DNA of 64,000 nucleotides from Takifugu bimaculatus (lineage: Eukaryota; Chordata; Actinopteri; Tetraodontiformes; Tetraodontidae), in assembly GCA_004026145.2 (NCBI GenBank), contig CP034977.1, positions 1-64,000 on the forward strand, given 5' to 3'. Each line of letters starts with the position of its first letter. Positions within the stretch are counted from its first letter, which is position 1. A program made the translations under genes and the position numbers. Shown here one piece after another: positions 23,257 to 35,027 of this stretch. Under the pieces are notes generated by a model. That model was given only the letters and a program-made list of their open reading frames with translations, was not told where the DNA came from and did no database searches.

Positions 23257-24189
23257 TCAAGTAAATCCAATCTTTTTTTTGTACAAGCCACACAGAGCCC
23301 AATATTTCAAAGCATTTAAAAACTTCTCATCCCTCAGACCGTAGATGAGAGGACTCAGACACCTCGGAGCCAGAATGAAAGTCACGTAGTTAAAGTATCT
23401 GACATTAATATACAATAATAGATCTATTTTGATAATAGCAGATCCTATAAACGGACACCACAGCTGGATGAGGCAGAGCAGCAGCTGGAAAGCATGAAGG
23501 ATCACCGTCCTGAGCCCCTTCCATGTTGACTTTTTGTTCTCTCCTGATGCAGCTTTGGCAACTATCATAATTTTCACATAAGAGAAAGTGATGGTGATGG
23601 ACATGATGAAGAAGTAAAACTGATATACAGCAAATTTAAAGTGATTCTGCCAGGGGAGGGGGACAAACATCTCCATGGAGCAGCGCTTGTGCTGTGTATA
23701 CACAGAACTGGAGGCTGCTGCAATGAAGGTGGATAGAATGATGAAGCAGGGCACACTGCTGACAGTAAGGATGATCAGGATACATTTCTGAGTGTTGTGC
23801 AGGGAGCAAAGCTCCGGGTGCCGTAAAGGCAGGCAAATGGCCACGTACCGCTCCAGCGTCATTGCTGTCAGAGTGACCGGCGTGACAAACATACACTGAC
23901 ACACAATCAGGTAGACAATGATGCACAGGCTGACTTGCATAGTGAAATAGATGTTATACAAAATCAGGAGAAGGTCAGATAGGATTAAAAATACACTGTC
24001 AGACACAAGAGTGATAAGAAACAGAATGTAACGCATGGTTGAGAGAAAGACCTGGTTTGAGAAGACAGTTGCGATCAGAAGCAGGTTGATCATAAAGAAA
24101 ATTGACACAATGAGCTGTGTAATAATGATATGCTCGTAGATTCGAGCTCGCAGGGAGACGCCTCCAGCCACTGAAGCATTATCTGACAT
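23257..24189 (-). CDS. Odorant receptor 131-2-like, type A, innermost left copy
   Basis: Intact, 310 codons from the ATG at 24189 (the upstream TTG extension is discounted). It begins QVSLRARIYEH-like, with His in place of Gln or Lys before helix 1. Three odd changes against all sisters fall in conserved parts: IMIVAK for IMKVAK at the start of loop 3, CPFIGSA for CPFIESA at the end of helix 6, and KYWALCG for KYLALCG in the tail. These may weaken function or be errors. Its right-arm twin (48264) has the family residues at the last two sites but is truncated by a 46-bp deletion covering the first, so neither copy of this locus is clean. Confidence 0.88.
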   Translation of the reverse strand: MSDNASVAGGVSLRARIYEHIIITQLIVSIFFMINLLLIATVFSNQVFLSTMRYILFLITLVSDSVFLILSDLLLILYNIYFTMQVSLCIIVYLIVCQCMFVTPVTLTAMTLERYVAICLPLRHPELCSLHNTQKCILIILTVSSVPCFIILSTFIAAASSSVYTQHKRCSMEMFVPLPWQNHFKFAVYQFYFFIMSITITFSYVKIMIVAKAASGENKKSTWKGLRTVILHAFQLLLCLIQLWCPFIGSAIIKIDLLLYINVRYFNYVTFILAPRCLSPLIYGLRDEKFLNALKYWALCGLYKKKIGFT

Positions 24190-24484
24190 TCTGATTCTGC
24201 ACAAGAAATCTGTAAATGGGAGGAAATATTACACCTATTTAAACAGTGAAATCATGCTGCATGGTTTGAATCAAAAGTCATTCAGGTCTGCCTGCTCACC
24301 AAATCATCCCTGCAGTGTGTGTCCACATCCTGCTGGTCTGCAGGAGACTGACTAAGAGTGTGTGTCTGAAGACTTTATACAGTAGAAACGACTCACGTCA
24401 TCACCATCAGCACCATTATAGAACACGTAACTCAACAGAATCTGTTTTCCTGAGTCGTCCGTTGTGAGCAGATGCTTTAGATAT
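24190..24484 (-). promoter_or_regulatory. Upstream block of the 23257 receptor, one E-box and AP-1 site mutated
   Basis: On the sense strand the first E-box CATCTG (24479-24484 on +, read CAGATG) is kept. The second has become CGGACG, and the overlapping TGACTCA is now CGACTCA. TATA, CRE-like and donor strings are retained. The same substitutions are in the right-arm copy. Confidence 0.6.
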
Positions 24485-25849
24485 TATCTTTCATGACACA
24501 GAAAAACATCAATCATTTGTTGCACCACAACTTGAAGGTCGTACCAGTGATCCTCAGCTGAGACAAAACTTCAAGGATTTGAAATATCACCTGCTTGCCA
24601 AGGCCCCTCCACGCTCCACAGGCCTACGGCCATAACCGTATTGTGACAGATTTCTCGGGACGTGCATGAATTTCACGACAGCTCTGTTTTTTACCGGACC
24701 AAAGTAATTTCTGAGCTTTCAACGTGGATGCTAGAATGTTACTCCTCTTTGTTTCAACAGGAGCCCAAAACCTACGGTGGCTGAGAAGTGCAAGGCAAAA
24801 TAGCATTGATAAAACACATTCATAAATTTTGGAATAGATTTACAATTTCAAAACCAGTGTTACACTTTATAAAACCTGTTTTCAAAAACAAAACCAGATA
24901 CCTTTAACAAAAAAAAAAAGAAACAAATTTACAAGTCATAGAACACTTTTACCAACTCCAAATGACCGTAAGTCCCTCTTAAGTTATCATATTGGCACTG
25001 TTGCGACAATATTTGAAACCATAGAAGAAGAAAATGCTGTTGTGGTTGTTCCAAACAATGAAGTGAATGTATTTGTGTTGGTGATCTGTGAGTTCACACT
25101 TGGTGATTTTCTTTACATTTGTTGATCAGGCGCAGGTGCTCCACCCATCTATTTCCTGTCCTTGCTTTGTTTTCCCTCCATTTTGTAGACGCACCTGATA
25201 CGCATTGGGTCTTGATTAGTTTAATATTTAAACCAGTCTGTTCTTGCTGCCTGTGCCTGATTGTGCCAGTAAGTTACATGTGCTTCATCTTAGTTTTTGT
25301 AAGTGTAAAACCACTGGTTCCCCCCCCCCCCCTTTGGGGGTGTTTATATTTTTGGAGAATTATTATTGGAAGGATTTGTGTACAGTTGTGTTTTTCTGTT
25401 ACGCCTTGTTTTTGCCAGTTCATTGATGTTGCTGGTGACTGGCTAAAAAAAAACTACATTTTTGAGCTTTACCACTTTGCCTTCTTGTGGTTCTTTCTTC
25501 TGTGGAATCCCAACAATTAGGTCCTTCTTCTGGAGTCAATATTATCAAGCAATTGTTTTTGTTTATGGATCCACATTGCAACTGTTAAATTTTAAGTAAA
25601 AATACATCAATGCAAAAAAAAAAAGAAAAAAAATATTGTGGGATCACGACTTCTTGTCTAATTGTTCAGGCTCTGTCCCGAAAAGAGCCAACAGCGCAAC
25701 ACAAACGTTTATCTGTGATGAACAAAGTGTTGTTTACCGCCTCAGACCGCCTCGTCATGAAGACCCCAGCCTGCGTTGATAAGGAACCGCATGGCGTTAA
25801 GGAAAACCCATGGAGTCAATAGTGTAGTGGGAAAGTGTCTTGTGTGTCA
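24485..25849. other. Junction spacer between type A and type B arrays
   Basis: Begins with a diverged copy of the A-unit upstream region (24540-24800), in which the recurring 82-codon frame contains stops. The rest is AT-rich with A runs at 24909 and 25615 and a C run of about 13 at 25321. The frame at 25119-25520 has no recognisable domain and is not called. Confidence 0.6.
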
Positions 25850-26343
25850 TGCTGATCCTAATGAGGAACTGCAGTCATTCAGCTCAGCTCTTTCTTGATG
25901 CACTGAGTTTCACAGAAAGTTTTCTGGATTCAACTGCAAAAACGACCCGCGTGCTGGCTATAGTCATCAGGGTTGAGGCAATTTTATCAAGCGTGTTAGC
26001 CATCCTTTCTTGATTGTTCTATACAGCGTCAGAAATCAGGCGTGGAGAGGCAAGCTTTGGGCACTTTGCTGCTTTTTGCTCTGTCAACAGGGCCCTGCTG
26101 CAGTTCCTTTTATGGGCATTAGTGGGCGGTGACTTATGCTAATAGTATGTTAATTAGACTCACCAGGCACGCGCTCTCAACTTACGAGTAGATGGCATCC
26201 ATCAATCTAAGAACGCAGCTGCGAACAATTCTGAGGCTTATGAACGCGTTGATGAATCTGACATAGGGTTTTCCTAAGGAACTTCTTAAGAACAACTTCA
26301 GAATCTAAGAAGATTCTTAAGAACATATTGGTGAATGAGGCCC
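25850..26343 (-). mobile_element. Harbinger-like DNA transposon fragment
   Basis: On the minus strand the end reads GGGCCTCATTCACCAATA, followed by nested inverted strings around ttcttaagaa. This resembles the termini of fish Harbinger-type non-autonomous elements. No opposite terminal repeat was found, so it is probably a one-ended fragment. The family call rests on the terminus alone. Mirror copy at 46086-46580. Confidence 0.4.
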
Positions 26344-26539
26344 AATGATCTTAAACTGATGAGCTTGTGTCAGATGATCACAGAAGATCAAATTGTGAAG
26401 ACAGCATGACCAATACACCAATACGGAAACTGGCATTTCCGATAAAGAAATCATGCTGTGTGACAAAAAATTAAAATAAAACAACACTAAAATATTAATT
26501 CCAGAGCTGTTGCTCAGACTTTGTTCCCCTCAAAAGAGG

Positions 26540-26905
26540 ATGAGTGACCCTCATCATTAATCAAGTAAGGATGATCAGGATGTATTTCTGAGTGTTGTGC
26601 AAGGAGCAAAGCTCTGGGTGCCGTAAAGATCAGGTAGAAAACAATGCACAGACTGACTTGCACAGTGAAATAGGTGGAATACAGAATAAGGGAAGGTCAG
26701 ATAGGATTAAAAATACACTTTCAGACACTAGAGTGAAAGTGAATAAAATATAATGCATGGTTGAGAGAAAGACTCGGTTTGAGAAGACAGTTGTGATTAA
26801 AAACAGTTTAACAGTGAGTTCGCAAGACACCAGCAGCCACTGAAACCTTATCTGACATTCTGAATATGCATTAGAATTCTTTAGATGGTAAAACCAGGCA
26901 AACAA
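26540..26905 (-). pseudogene. Type A odorant receptor fossil
   Basis: Reads a helix 1 to helix 2 segment (TTVFSNRVFLSTMHYILF, then LVSESVFLILSDL) and the start of helix 3. It then jumps over the ERY region to the codons for the HPELC and TQK strings of loop 2, and jumps again to the stop and 3' flank (cttgattaatgatgag). At least two internal deletions remove helices 4 to 7, so it cannot make a receptor. It is more diverged than the A array and lies between the A and B arrays. Mirror copy at 45540-45890. Confidence 0.8.
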
Positions 26906-27708
26906 AACTTAGTAACTTAACGATCTCTGAAGGTTCTGTTTTTTTCTCAGTTACCTGTTGTTAATTCAAAACCCACTTTACTAGGATGTTATTGCTTTAA
27001 CAGCAATGATTAAAAAAAAATATTACTATTATTATTATTAAGTAACACAAAAGAATCTAGCTTGTTCTACCTTTGAAAGTCTCCTGCTTCTCTTTTCATT
27101 AAACAATCAATGGATTTTCTCTTTAACCATCATGGTGCAGTGAATGATGCAAAAAATCTCTCTCCCTTTAATTTTCATATCAACATTGTTCTATATAGCA
27201 TTCAAACATTTCAAATGCAGGGAGGGACACTGAAAGTACACATAATTTCACAATAGTTTTATTTTATCCCGTATATAACAGCAGTGAACCAGCATTTTGA
27301 GCATAAAAGGTTTACTCATTAAACCAATAACACATAGACACCATGTACATGTAATGTTGGAGCAGAAAAAACAATAAAACAGTAAAAAACAAAATCAGCT
27401 GGTTCTGAAATTAAAAAAAAAACAAGGCAAAAACCAAGGCATCATTGAGGAAACCTTGGAAAGAATCCAAAAAATAAAGTAAGTGCAAATAAAACAACAA
27501 TGAAATCTGTCACATATTAAACTAAAAGGAGTTAAAAATAAAACCTTGAATTTGATTTCGGGACTATAAAGCTTGCGTGTTGCTGTCAGGTTTCACAAAA
27601 GCCAAAGTGCCACAAACCTGATTATCAGAAGACAGGAGTGTTTGAAGACTGGAATCAATAAAATTGGGTTAAAAATGCATCACACAGGTAGGATGAGTCT
27701 CATACTCA
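26906..27708 (-). repeat. Type B unit 3' flank
   Basis: The AT-rich downstream region of a type B gene, repeated after each B gene. It holds A and T runs and a poly(A) signal candidate in the string tgataaaataaaac equivalent. A short ATT microsatellite is at about 27024-27043. No coding frame supported. Confidence 0.65.
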
Positions 27709-28648
27709 TCACTCATCAAATAAATCCAGTCTTTTTTTGTACAAGCCGCACAGAGCCAAATATTTCAAAGCATTAAAAAACTTCTCATCCCTCAGACCGT
27801 AGATGAGAGGACTCAGACACCTCGGAGCCAGAATGAAAGTCACGTAGTTAAAGTATCTGACATTAATAAACAGCATATAATCAATCTGAAATATAGCAGA
27901 TTCTATAAATGGACACCACAGCTGGATGAGGGAGAGCAGCAGCTGGAAAGCATGAAGGATCACCGTCCTGAGCCCCTTCCATGTTGACTTTTTGTTCTCC
28001 CCCTGATGCGGCCTTGGCAACTTTCATTACCTTAATGTAAGACAATAAAATAACAACACACATGATTAAGAAGTAGAACTGACTTATAGCTGACCTAAGA
28101 TGACTCTGCCATTGGTGAATAATGAGTATTTCCGCTGAGCATATCTTGACCTGAGTGTAGAAGTTGTAGCTGGCAGACGCAAAGAGCATGGAGAGGACGA
28201 CAGCGCAGGGTAGGAAGCTGACGCCATGGACAAGGAGGATGCAGTGCAGAGCGCGGCGCATGGAGCACAGCTCCGAGTGGCGCAAGGGCAGGCAGATGGC
28301 CACGTAGCGCTCCAGGGTCATCACTGTCAGAGTGACAGGTGTGACAAAAGTGTACAGAGCTAGAACAACATATATGGTCACACAAACCCACATTTCTATG
28401 GCGACAGCAAAGTAGCTTAAAATGAGCATGATGTCAGTCAGGAGTAAAAGGACAGAATCGGACAGCAGAGTAACAGCAAACAGGATGTAACGCATGGTCG
28501 TGTAGAAGAAATGCCTCATGGAAAAGGTCACAATCAGCAAAAAATTGATGCAAAGAAAGACTAAGACCAAAACCTGAACCAGAATGACTCGGCTATTTAT
28601 CTTGCGAGCTGAGGATTGACCAGCAGGCTCAGAGCTGTTTGCTGCCAT
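27709..28648 (-). pseudogene. Type B odorant receptor 131-2-like, one-base insertion
   Basis: Matches the intact right-arm B genes almost throughout. ATG at 28648 (MAANSSEPAG). One extra G in the run gggggag near 28003 shifts the frame just after VAKAASG in loop 3, splitting the reading into 27881-28648 and 27709-28020. All else is conserved, including Cys89, Cys170, ERY and the PLIYGLRDEKF end. As a single insertion in a five-G run, this is a good candidate for a consensus error rather than a dead gene. Confidence 0.85.
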
Positions 28649-28939
28649 CCCACAAGTGGTGGTCTTGTGAGCTCTGCGCAGCCCTGTGAGAGATTTAGTG
28701 AAAACCTTTATTTGTAGGCTGCAACTCCAGGAAGAGAAAAAAAAATCAGATCATGGCGTCACCACCAGCTGCAGAAACAGACCTTTTTAGAAAGAGCTCC
28801 TTACTTGGATGAAAAGATACATCAAATATTGATTATCTTCTATATTCATCCAGTTTAAAAAAAGTTCAAATTTCATGACCAGGTTGTTGTTGATCTCACT
28901 ATATTCTATTGAATTCATTACTGTTGGGGCAAGTTTCTT
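28649..28939 (-). other. Type B 5' flank
   Basis: On the minus strand the ATG is preceded by ctctcacag (28684-28692), a candidate 3' splice site 36-44 bases upstream, and further up by acaaataaagg. A noncoding first exon may exist, but no donor is as clear as in the A units. The block repeats before each B gene. Confidence 0.45.
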
Positions 28940-29130
28940 TTTTGCGGGCGTTTCCATGTGAAAGTGAATAAAATATAATGCATGGTTGAGAGAAAGACTC
29001 GGTTTGAGAAGACAGTTGTGATTAAAAACAGTTTAACAGTGAGTTCGCAAGACACCAGCAGCCACTGAAACCTTATCTGACATTTTGAATATGCATTAGA
29101 ATTCTTTAGATGGTAAAACCAGGCAAACAA
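28940..29130 (-). pseudogene. Type A receptor fossil inside the type B unit
   Basis: Encodes the helix 1 to 2 segment (TTVFSNRVFLSTMHYILF) and then stops matching at ttcactttcac, where B-unit upstream sequence (tggaaacgcccgcaaaaaag) begins. The same junction is found at 41047-41240 and 43267-43480, so the fossil travels with each B unit. Confidence 0.75.
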
Positions 29131-29931
29131 AACTTAGTAACTTAACGATCTCTGAAGGTTCTGTTTTTTTCCCAGTTACCTGTTGTTAATTCAAAACCCA
29201 CTTTACTAGGATGTTATTGCTTTAACAGCAATGATTAAAAAAAATATTACCCCCAAACAGTCAAGTAACACAAAAGAATCTAGCTTGTTCTACCTTTGAA
29301 AGTCTCTTGCTTCTCTTTTCATTAAACAATCAATGGATTTTCTCTTTAACCATCATGGTGCAGTGAATGATGCAAAAAATCTCTCTCCCTTTAATTTTCA
29401 TATCAACATTGTTCTATATAACATTCAAACATTTCAAATGCAGGGAGGGACACTGAAAGTACACATAATTTCACAATAGTTTTATTTTATCAGGTATATA
29501 ACAGCAGTGAACCAGCATTTTGAGCATAAAAGGTTTACTCATTAAACCAATAACACATAGACACCATGTACATGTAATGTTGGAGCAGAAAAAACAATAA
29601 AACAGTAAAAAACAAAATCAGCTGGTTCTGAAATTTAAAAAAAAACAAGGCAAAAACCAAGGCATCATTGAGGAAACCCTGGAAAGAATCCAAAAAATAA
29701 AGTAAGTGCAAATAAAACAACAATGAAATCTGTCACATATTAAACTAAAAGGAGTTAAAAATAAAACCTTGAATTTGATTTCGGGACTATAAAGCTTGCG
29801 TGTTGCTGTCAGGTTTCACAAAAGCCAAAGTGCCACAAACCTGATTATCAGAAGACAGGAGTGTTTGAAGACTGGAATCAATAAAATTGGGTTAAAAATG
29901 CATCACACAGGTAGGATGAGTCTCATACTCA
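29131..29931 (-). repeat. Type B unit 3' flank
   Basis: Second copy of the B downstream region. It has ccccaaacagtc where the 26906 copy has an ATT microsatellite. No gene seen. Confidence 0.65.
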
Positions 29932-30870
29932 TCACTCATCAAATAAATCCAGTCTTTTTTTGTACAAGCCGCACAGAGCCAAATATTTCAAAGCATTAAA
30001 AAACTTCTCATCCCTCAGACCGTAGATGAGAGGACTCAGACACCTCGGAGCCAGAATGAAAGTCACGTAGTTAAAGTATCTGACATTAATAAACAGCATA
30101 TAATCAATCTGAAATATAGCAGATTCTATAAATGGACACCACAGCTGGATGAGGGAGAGCAGCAGCTGGAAAGCATGAAGGATCACCGTCCTGAGCCCCT
30201 TCCATGTTGACTTTTTGTTCTCCCCTGATGCGGCCTTGGCAACTTTCATTACCTTAATGTAAGACAATAAAATAACAACACACATGATTAAGAAGTAGAA
30301 CTGACTTATAGCTGACCTAAGATGACTCTGCCATTGGTGAATAATGAGTATTTCCGCTGAGCATATCTTGACCTGAGTGTAGAAGTTGTAGCTGGCAGAC
30401 GCAAAGAGCATGGAGAGGACGACAGCGCAGGGTAGGAAGCTGACGCCATGGACAAGGAGGATGCAGTGCAGAGCGCGGCGCATGGAGCACAGCTCCGAGT
30501 GGCGCAAGGGCAGGCAGATGGCCACGTAGCGCTCCAGGGTCATCACTGTCAGAGTGACAGGTGTGACAAAAGTGTACAGAGCTAGAACAACATATATGGT
30601 CACACAAACCCACATTTCTATGGCGACAGCAAAGTAGCTTAAAATGAGCATGATGTCAGTCAGGAGTAAAAGGACAGAATCGGACAGCAGAGTAACAGCA
30701 AACAGGATGTAACGCATGGTCGTGTAGAAGAAATGCCTCATGGAAAAGGTCACGATCAGCAAAAAATTGATGCAAAGAAAGACTAAGACCAAAACCTGAA
30801 CCAGAATGACTCGGCTATTTATCTTGCGAGCTGAGGATTGACCAGCAGGCTCAGAGCTGTTTGCTGCCAT
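29932..30870 (-). CDS. Odorant receptor 131-2-like, type B
   Basis: Intact, 312 codons. MAANSSEPAG gives an N-glycosylation site at Asn4. It aligns without gaps to type A up to residue 220. Helices are at the same positions, with Cys89 (MWVCV) and Cys170 (VKICSAE) for the disulfide, TLERYVAICLPLRH after helix 3 and SPLIYGLRDEKF in helix 7. The first 200 residues differ widely from type A, while the segment from KVMKVAKAASG to the end is nearly the same. The C-terminus is KKRLDLFDE. Likely a second odorant-specificity class in the same cluster. Protein-identical or nearly so to 43782-44720. Confidence 0.93.
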   Translation of the reverse strand: MAANSSEPAGQSSARKINSRVILVQVLVLVFLCINFLLIVTFSMRHFFYTTMRYILFAVTLLSDSVLLLLTDIMLILSYFAVAIEMWVCVTIYVVLALYTFVTPVTLTVMTLERYVAICLPLRHSELCSMRRALHCILLVHGVSFLPCAVVLSMLFASASYNFYTQVKICSAEILIIHQWQSHLRSAISQFYFLIMCVVILLSYIKVMKVAKAASGENKKSTWKGLRTVILHAFQLLLSLIQLWCPFIESAIFQIDYMLFINVRYFNYVTFILAPRCLSPLIYGLRDEKFFNALKYLALCGLYKKRLDLFDE

Positions 30871-31239
30871 CCCACAAGTGGTGGTCTTGTGAGCTCTGCG
30901 CAGCCCTGTGAGAGATTTAGTGAAAACCTTTATTTGTAGGCTGCAACTCCAGGAAGAGAAAAAAAAATCAGATCATGGCGTCACCACCAGCTGCAGAAAC
31001 AGACCTTTTTAGAAAGAGCTCCTTACTTAGATGAAAAGATACATCAAATATTGATTATCTTCTATATTCATCCAGTTTAAAAAAAGTTCAAATTTCATGA
31101 CCAGGTTGTTGTTGTATATTCTATTGAATTCATTACTGTTGGGGCAAGTTTCTTTTTTGTGGGCGTTTCCATGTGATTTGACAATGCAAAGCTTATTATC
31201 ACTAATTCCATAGTTCCAGTTACTATCATATACAGACAA
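30871..31239 (-). other. 5' flank of the 29932 gene
   Basis: Repeats the B upstream block, with the ctctcacag acceptor candidate near 30906. It then continues into sequence (31140-31239) that replaces the A-type fossil seen upstream of the other B gene, so the array ends here. Confidence 0.5.
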
Positions 31240-31767
31240 ATTATCATGCTTAGGGGGTCATCTAATCATTAGTCATATTAGTTATGCTGCTACAGGCCGA
31301 GGCTGCCGGGGTCCAGAAACATGATCACCTGACAGGCCTCTGTCACCCCACTGGGAAACGGTCTCCTCTCCTCTCCTCTCCTCTCCTCTCCTCTCCTCTC
31401 CTCTCCTCTCCTCTCCTCTCCTCTCCTCTCCTGTCCTCTCCTCTCTTCTCCTCTCCCTCCCTTCTATCCTCTCTTCCTCTCCTCTCCTCTCCTCTCCTCT
31501 CCTCTCCTCTCCCTCTCCTCCCTCTCTACCCAGTCGGCCATCAGCAGGAGGGTCCCCCTACATGAGCCTGGGACGCTCTAGGTTTCTTCCTGTTAAAGGG
31601 GAGTTTTTCCTTGCCACTGTTGCTTGTCTGGAGTTAGGCCCTGGGATTCTGGAAAGCGCCTAGAAAAAAATTTGATTGTAAAAGACGCTATATAAATGAA
31701 GATTGATTGATAGATTGACTGATTATGATGCAGCAATTGTTTCAGAAAGATGACATAAATGACCATG
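31240..31767 (+). mobile_element. CT-rich teleost interspersed repeat
   Basis: Has the hallmarks of a widespread fish repeat: tgctgctacaggccgaggc at the start, an internal (CTCTC)n microsatellite at 31361-31530, then cagtcggccatcagcaggag, gggagtttttccttgcca and a tail with gctatataaatgaag. I do not assign a class with confidence. The right arm keeps the start and a shorter microsatellite (38731-38826) but lacks about 0.3 kb of the tail. Confidence 0.7.
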
Positions 31768-33463
31768 ACAGCGTGAAACGCCACTGTACACAAATAATAC
31801 ATGAATTCTTAAATGAATTAAGTAATTATAAAAAAGGACTTTCCTGAGTACTTAACAGTGTACCTCTTATAGTTCAGAAGGACACTTTTTGGGTTATACT
31901 GCAGCCAGCACTAGTGGGCGACTGTCATGAGTTTGAGTTCCTTTAAGATCTTACTTACTTTATGTTTATTGTGATATGTTTTGATATCATGAAGCAATGG
32001 AAATTAAATGTGCTTCATTTTAACTTACTTCCCATTAATTTACTAAGGGGTAATTAATATGTAATCCATGCTTACATACTGCATATAGCCAGTTCAGCCA
32101 TGGCCTGTGTTGGGTTTGTAACATGAACTGGCCCTCTCTCATTGTTCAACCAGACTTTTATTGCCTGCAAACCAACATTGAAACCCACTTGTCAATCACA
32201 GCCATGTACAGTGGCTGTCGGCAAAGCTTCATGAAAAGAAGTTAGCAAATGTTAGCTCACCCTCCAAGCTAAGGTAGCAAACTATCAACATTTAACAACA
32301 AAATGCAACCAATCTGACAAAATGAGGTAAGCACAATACTGTTGTCACCTTCCTAAGCATGATATGTGTTATTGCACTGTGTTGATGAGTGTGCAAACTG
32401 TATTAGCCAAAATTCCATGTAAGGGGTCACGTTTACAACAAGATGACATGGCATAGGTTAGTAAATGCTGCTTGAAACCTTTGCAAACATAACATGCATT
32501 AGTCTTTTCCCAGTTACAATGTACAATGCTGCTGTGCCTCAGGGCTCAATCCTCACGTGGCTCTGTGATAACGTCATAACCAGGATTTAATTGCTGAGGA
32601 GGGCCATGCCAACCAGCGAGCATCTGTGATACATGTATAACATTAAATATCATTGTCACTGTGGCAAGTGGAATCACTGTTATGCTGGAATACAACTATA
32701 TTCTTTTGCCTACAAGTTAATATTACCAAGAAACCAATGTTCAGGACTTTATTGGAGCTGCTTGTAGTATGTTTGTTGCACCTTTGTCAACTCTTACATC
32801 ATGGCATTGTGACCTCATGAGAGGGAATTGCTGGACCTTGACTTGTCTTTCATCAGATCATGTTTTCTTCCATATAATGACAATTAGTCTGTCATCTGTT
32901 TTCCTGTTTGCGGTAATAATCTCCAGTGAAACCAATTAACTGGCTGGCATCATTTATTATTTAAAGGTGGGTGCGTTGATGATGCCTGGGCTAAAGAAAG
33001 CAACGATCGGAGTTTGTTTTGCTGGAAAATCACCACAGGTAAACTGCAAAAACATAATTAGCTATTCCAATTAATGATATTTAGAATCACCAACTCCCCT
33101 GGGTTATCACAGACCAAGTGTACAACATGCTAATCAAATTTTGTTGGCTGTTTTTAAATCCAGCCCTACCTACACTTAAAACTGTATCATTTTATTGTGT
33201 GTAAAATCCAGAAAACGGACAAACTTTGGAATTATATTATTTGCTGAACCAGGAGAACCGCACTCTTTCCTGCCTAATGCACAGAACAGCACCAGTTCAG
33301 CAGTGGATCCCCACTGTGAGGCAAATGAAGGTGGGGGGCAATAATATAACTTTGTCAGATTGAAGTGTTTTCTTGATTATTGTTTAATTATAACTACAAA
33401 CAACGCTACTGTGAATATTGGGTGGCGGGACTGACCGGTGACCTATGACCCCCACTGACAGGG
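31768..33463. other. Gene-poor stretch, left arm
   Basis: AT-rich, with no coding frame, splice pattern or repeat I can name. Its mirror image is 37031-38729. Scattered substitutions separate the arms here (for example near 32450, 32610 and 32125), so the copies are not identical. Confidence 0.6.
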
Positions 33464-34090
33464 AGCCAATCCATGTATGAAAATGATGTCTCATGTTCCC
33501 TGAATTACTCTTTCACAATTGAGCCTGATGCATTCAGGCTTTGTCTTGGAATATAACCATGGGCTCAGGGTAGAAAAGAATTCCTTGTTGGAAAAACCTG
33601 GTCATTCAGTATATTCAGGTTGTCAGCTGACCTCATTCTTTGGGCACATAATGTTGCTGAACCTGGACCTGATCAACTGCAGCCACCCCAGATCAGGGAT
33701 ACCCCCAAAGGCTTGTATTGTGGGCACTAGGTATGATGCTACATCACTTTTGCCTTCATGTGCCTTTCTTCTGAGGCAGATGAAGAGTGATGCACCGGTC
33801 AATCTGGAAGAGGGTAAATCTGGGCTCATCGGACCACATGACTTTTTTCCATTGCTCCAGAGTCCAATCTTTATCCAAATTTAAGTCTATTTTTTTTCTG
33901 ATTAGACTCACTTATTAGTGGCTTTCTTAAGGTTGCACAGCTGTCCCTTTCCTTCAGTTCCCTTTGCCTTGTGCGGGTGGAAATGCTCCTACTTACTCTA
34001 CTAAACACAGTTTTAAATCTGTGGCAATGAGATTGGATGGCTCGAAGGCCTGCCAGATACGCAAGAACATCCATTTGGATCTTACAAAAT
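33464..34090 (-). mobile_element. Tc1/mariner transposase relic
   Basis: On the minus strand it encodes, with shifts and stops, RTRQRELKE, KPLISESN, WTLEQWKKVMWSDEPRF (the WSDE box holds the first catalytic Asp) and FTLFQID. Diverged DNA for the later catalytic core follows, up to the codons for HETSF and MDWL. The third acidic residue and both terminal repeats are not visible, so it is a dead internal fragment. Mirror copy at 36400-37030. Confidence 0.85.
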
Positions 34091-35027
34091 CAGTATGATT
34101 ATGACCTGTAGAACACCTAATTAGTAAGATATCAGTCAAAGATTTCAGTCAAAAATTATCGAATATATTCACCATCAAATTTATTCAAAAATGTATTCAC
34201 CATCGAGCCTTCAAACCACAAAACTGAACAGATGCTGATTACTTCACTACAGCTGATATACAAATCAGATCTTTAGTCAAACCAAGTAAAACCTCAGCAA
34301 AGGAGAATTGAATTTCTACAGCTGTCCTTTATCAGAGACAAGTGTGGCACATTATCAGGCAAATTAAATGTATCTTTGACCATGAGCAAGACATGTCATT
34401 CAACCAAAGAAGTGTCTCTCTTTAGATGTGTCATCTCTTAATGTCCCTGATTGGCCTGGACACTTACTGATGTATGGAAATGAGCTTGAAAGGCTGGAAG
34501 CTGTGCAACAGTTAGAATTCAAGTTTATAGGCTAACTTAAAACGTTTTATTGTTGAATTATACTGAAACCCAATGATAATGCCTATGAACATCATTCATT
34601 TAAAATATTCTGTTCTTGGGTGAGTTGTGCAACACATTATAAGTTAGCTGACATCAGTTAGTTACAAAAGACCCCGATAACAACGTTTGAGAACAGATTT
34701 CAGGCCTTAGAAAAAACTAACACAAATCCCCGCCCCCCCCCCCCCCCCCAAACATCCCAGCCCTGCCTGAGTGTGGCAAATGCATGGCAACAAATTCCAA
34801 AGTGATGACAAGTTCACAGGGCAAAGCAAAAATATTTCAAAGTTCCCTTGTGTTCTCGTCATGACTATAAAATCTTCCAAGAGAGCAACAAATAGATTTG
34901 TCATTGTGCTTTGCTCTCATCTCACTATGGCACATGTTTTACCTAAAGGCCGAGCTCAATAGATGTGCTTATTTTTTTGCTATAATCACATGCATGTTTT
35001 TTCTTTTGTTTTGTTTTTTTAGAATTG
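34091..35027. other. 5' flank of the type C receptor, left arm
   Basis: No gene seen. Contains a C run at 34731-34749 that is longer as a G run in the mirror copy. Just before the start codon a long pyrimidine tract ends in ttttttttag (AG at 35021-35022), a good 3' splice site candidate for a noncoding leader intron. Confidence 0.55.

Noticed and set aside
25119..25520. 133-codon frame in the A-B junction spacer
   Set aside because: Hydrophobic and cysteine-rich by composition, with no motif. In the mirror arm it is broken by G-run length and a small duplication.
31359..31535. CRISPR-like or satellite array
   Set aside because: It is a simple CTCTC microsatellite within a dispersed teleost repeat, with no spacers.
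33519..33884. 121-codon frame opposite the Tc1 relic (also 36610-36975)
   Set aside because: It is the antisense of a recognisable Tc1/mariner transposase region and is open only by chance.
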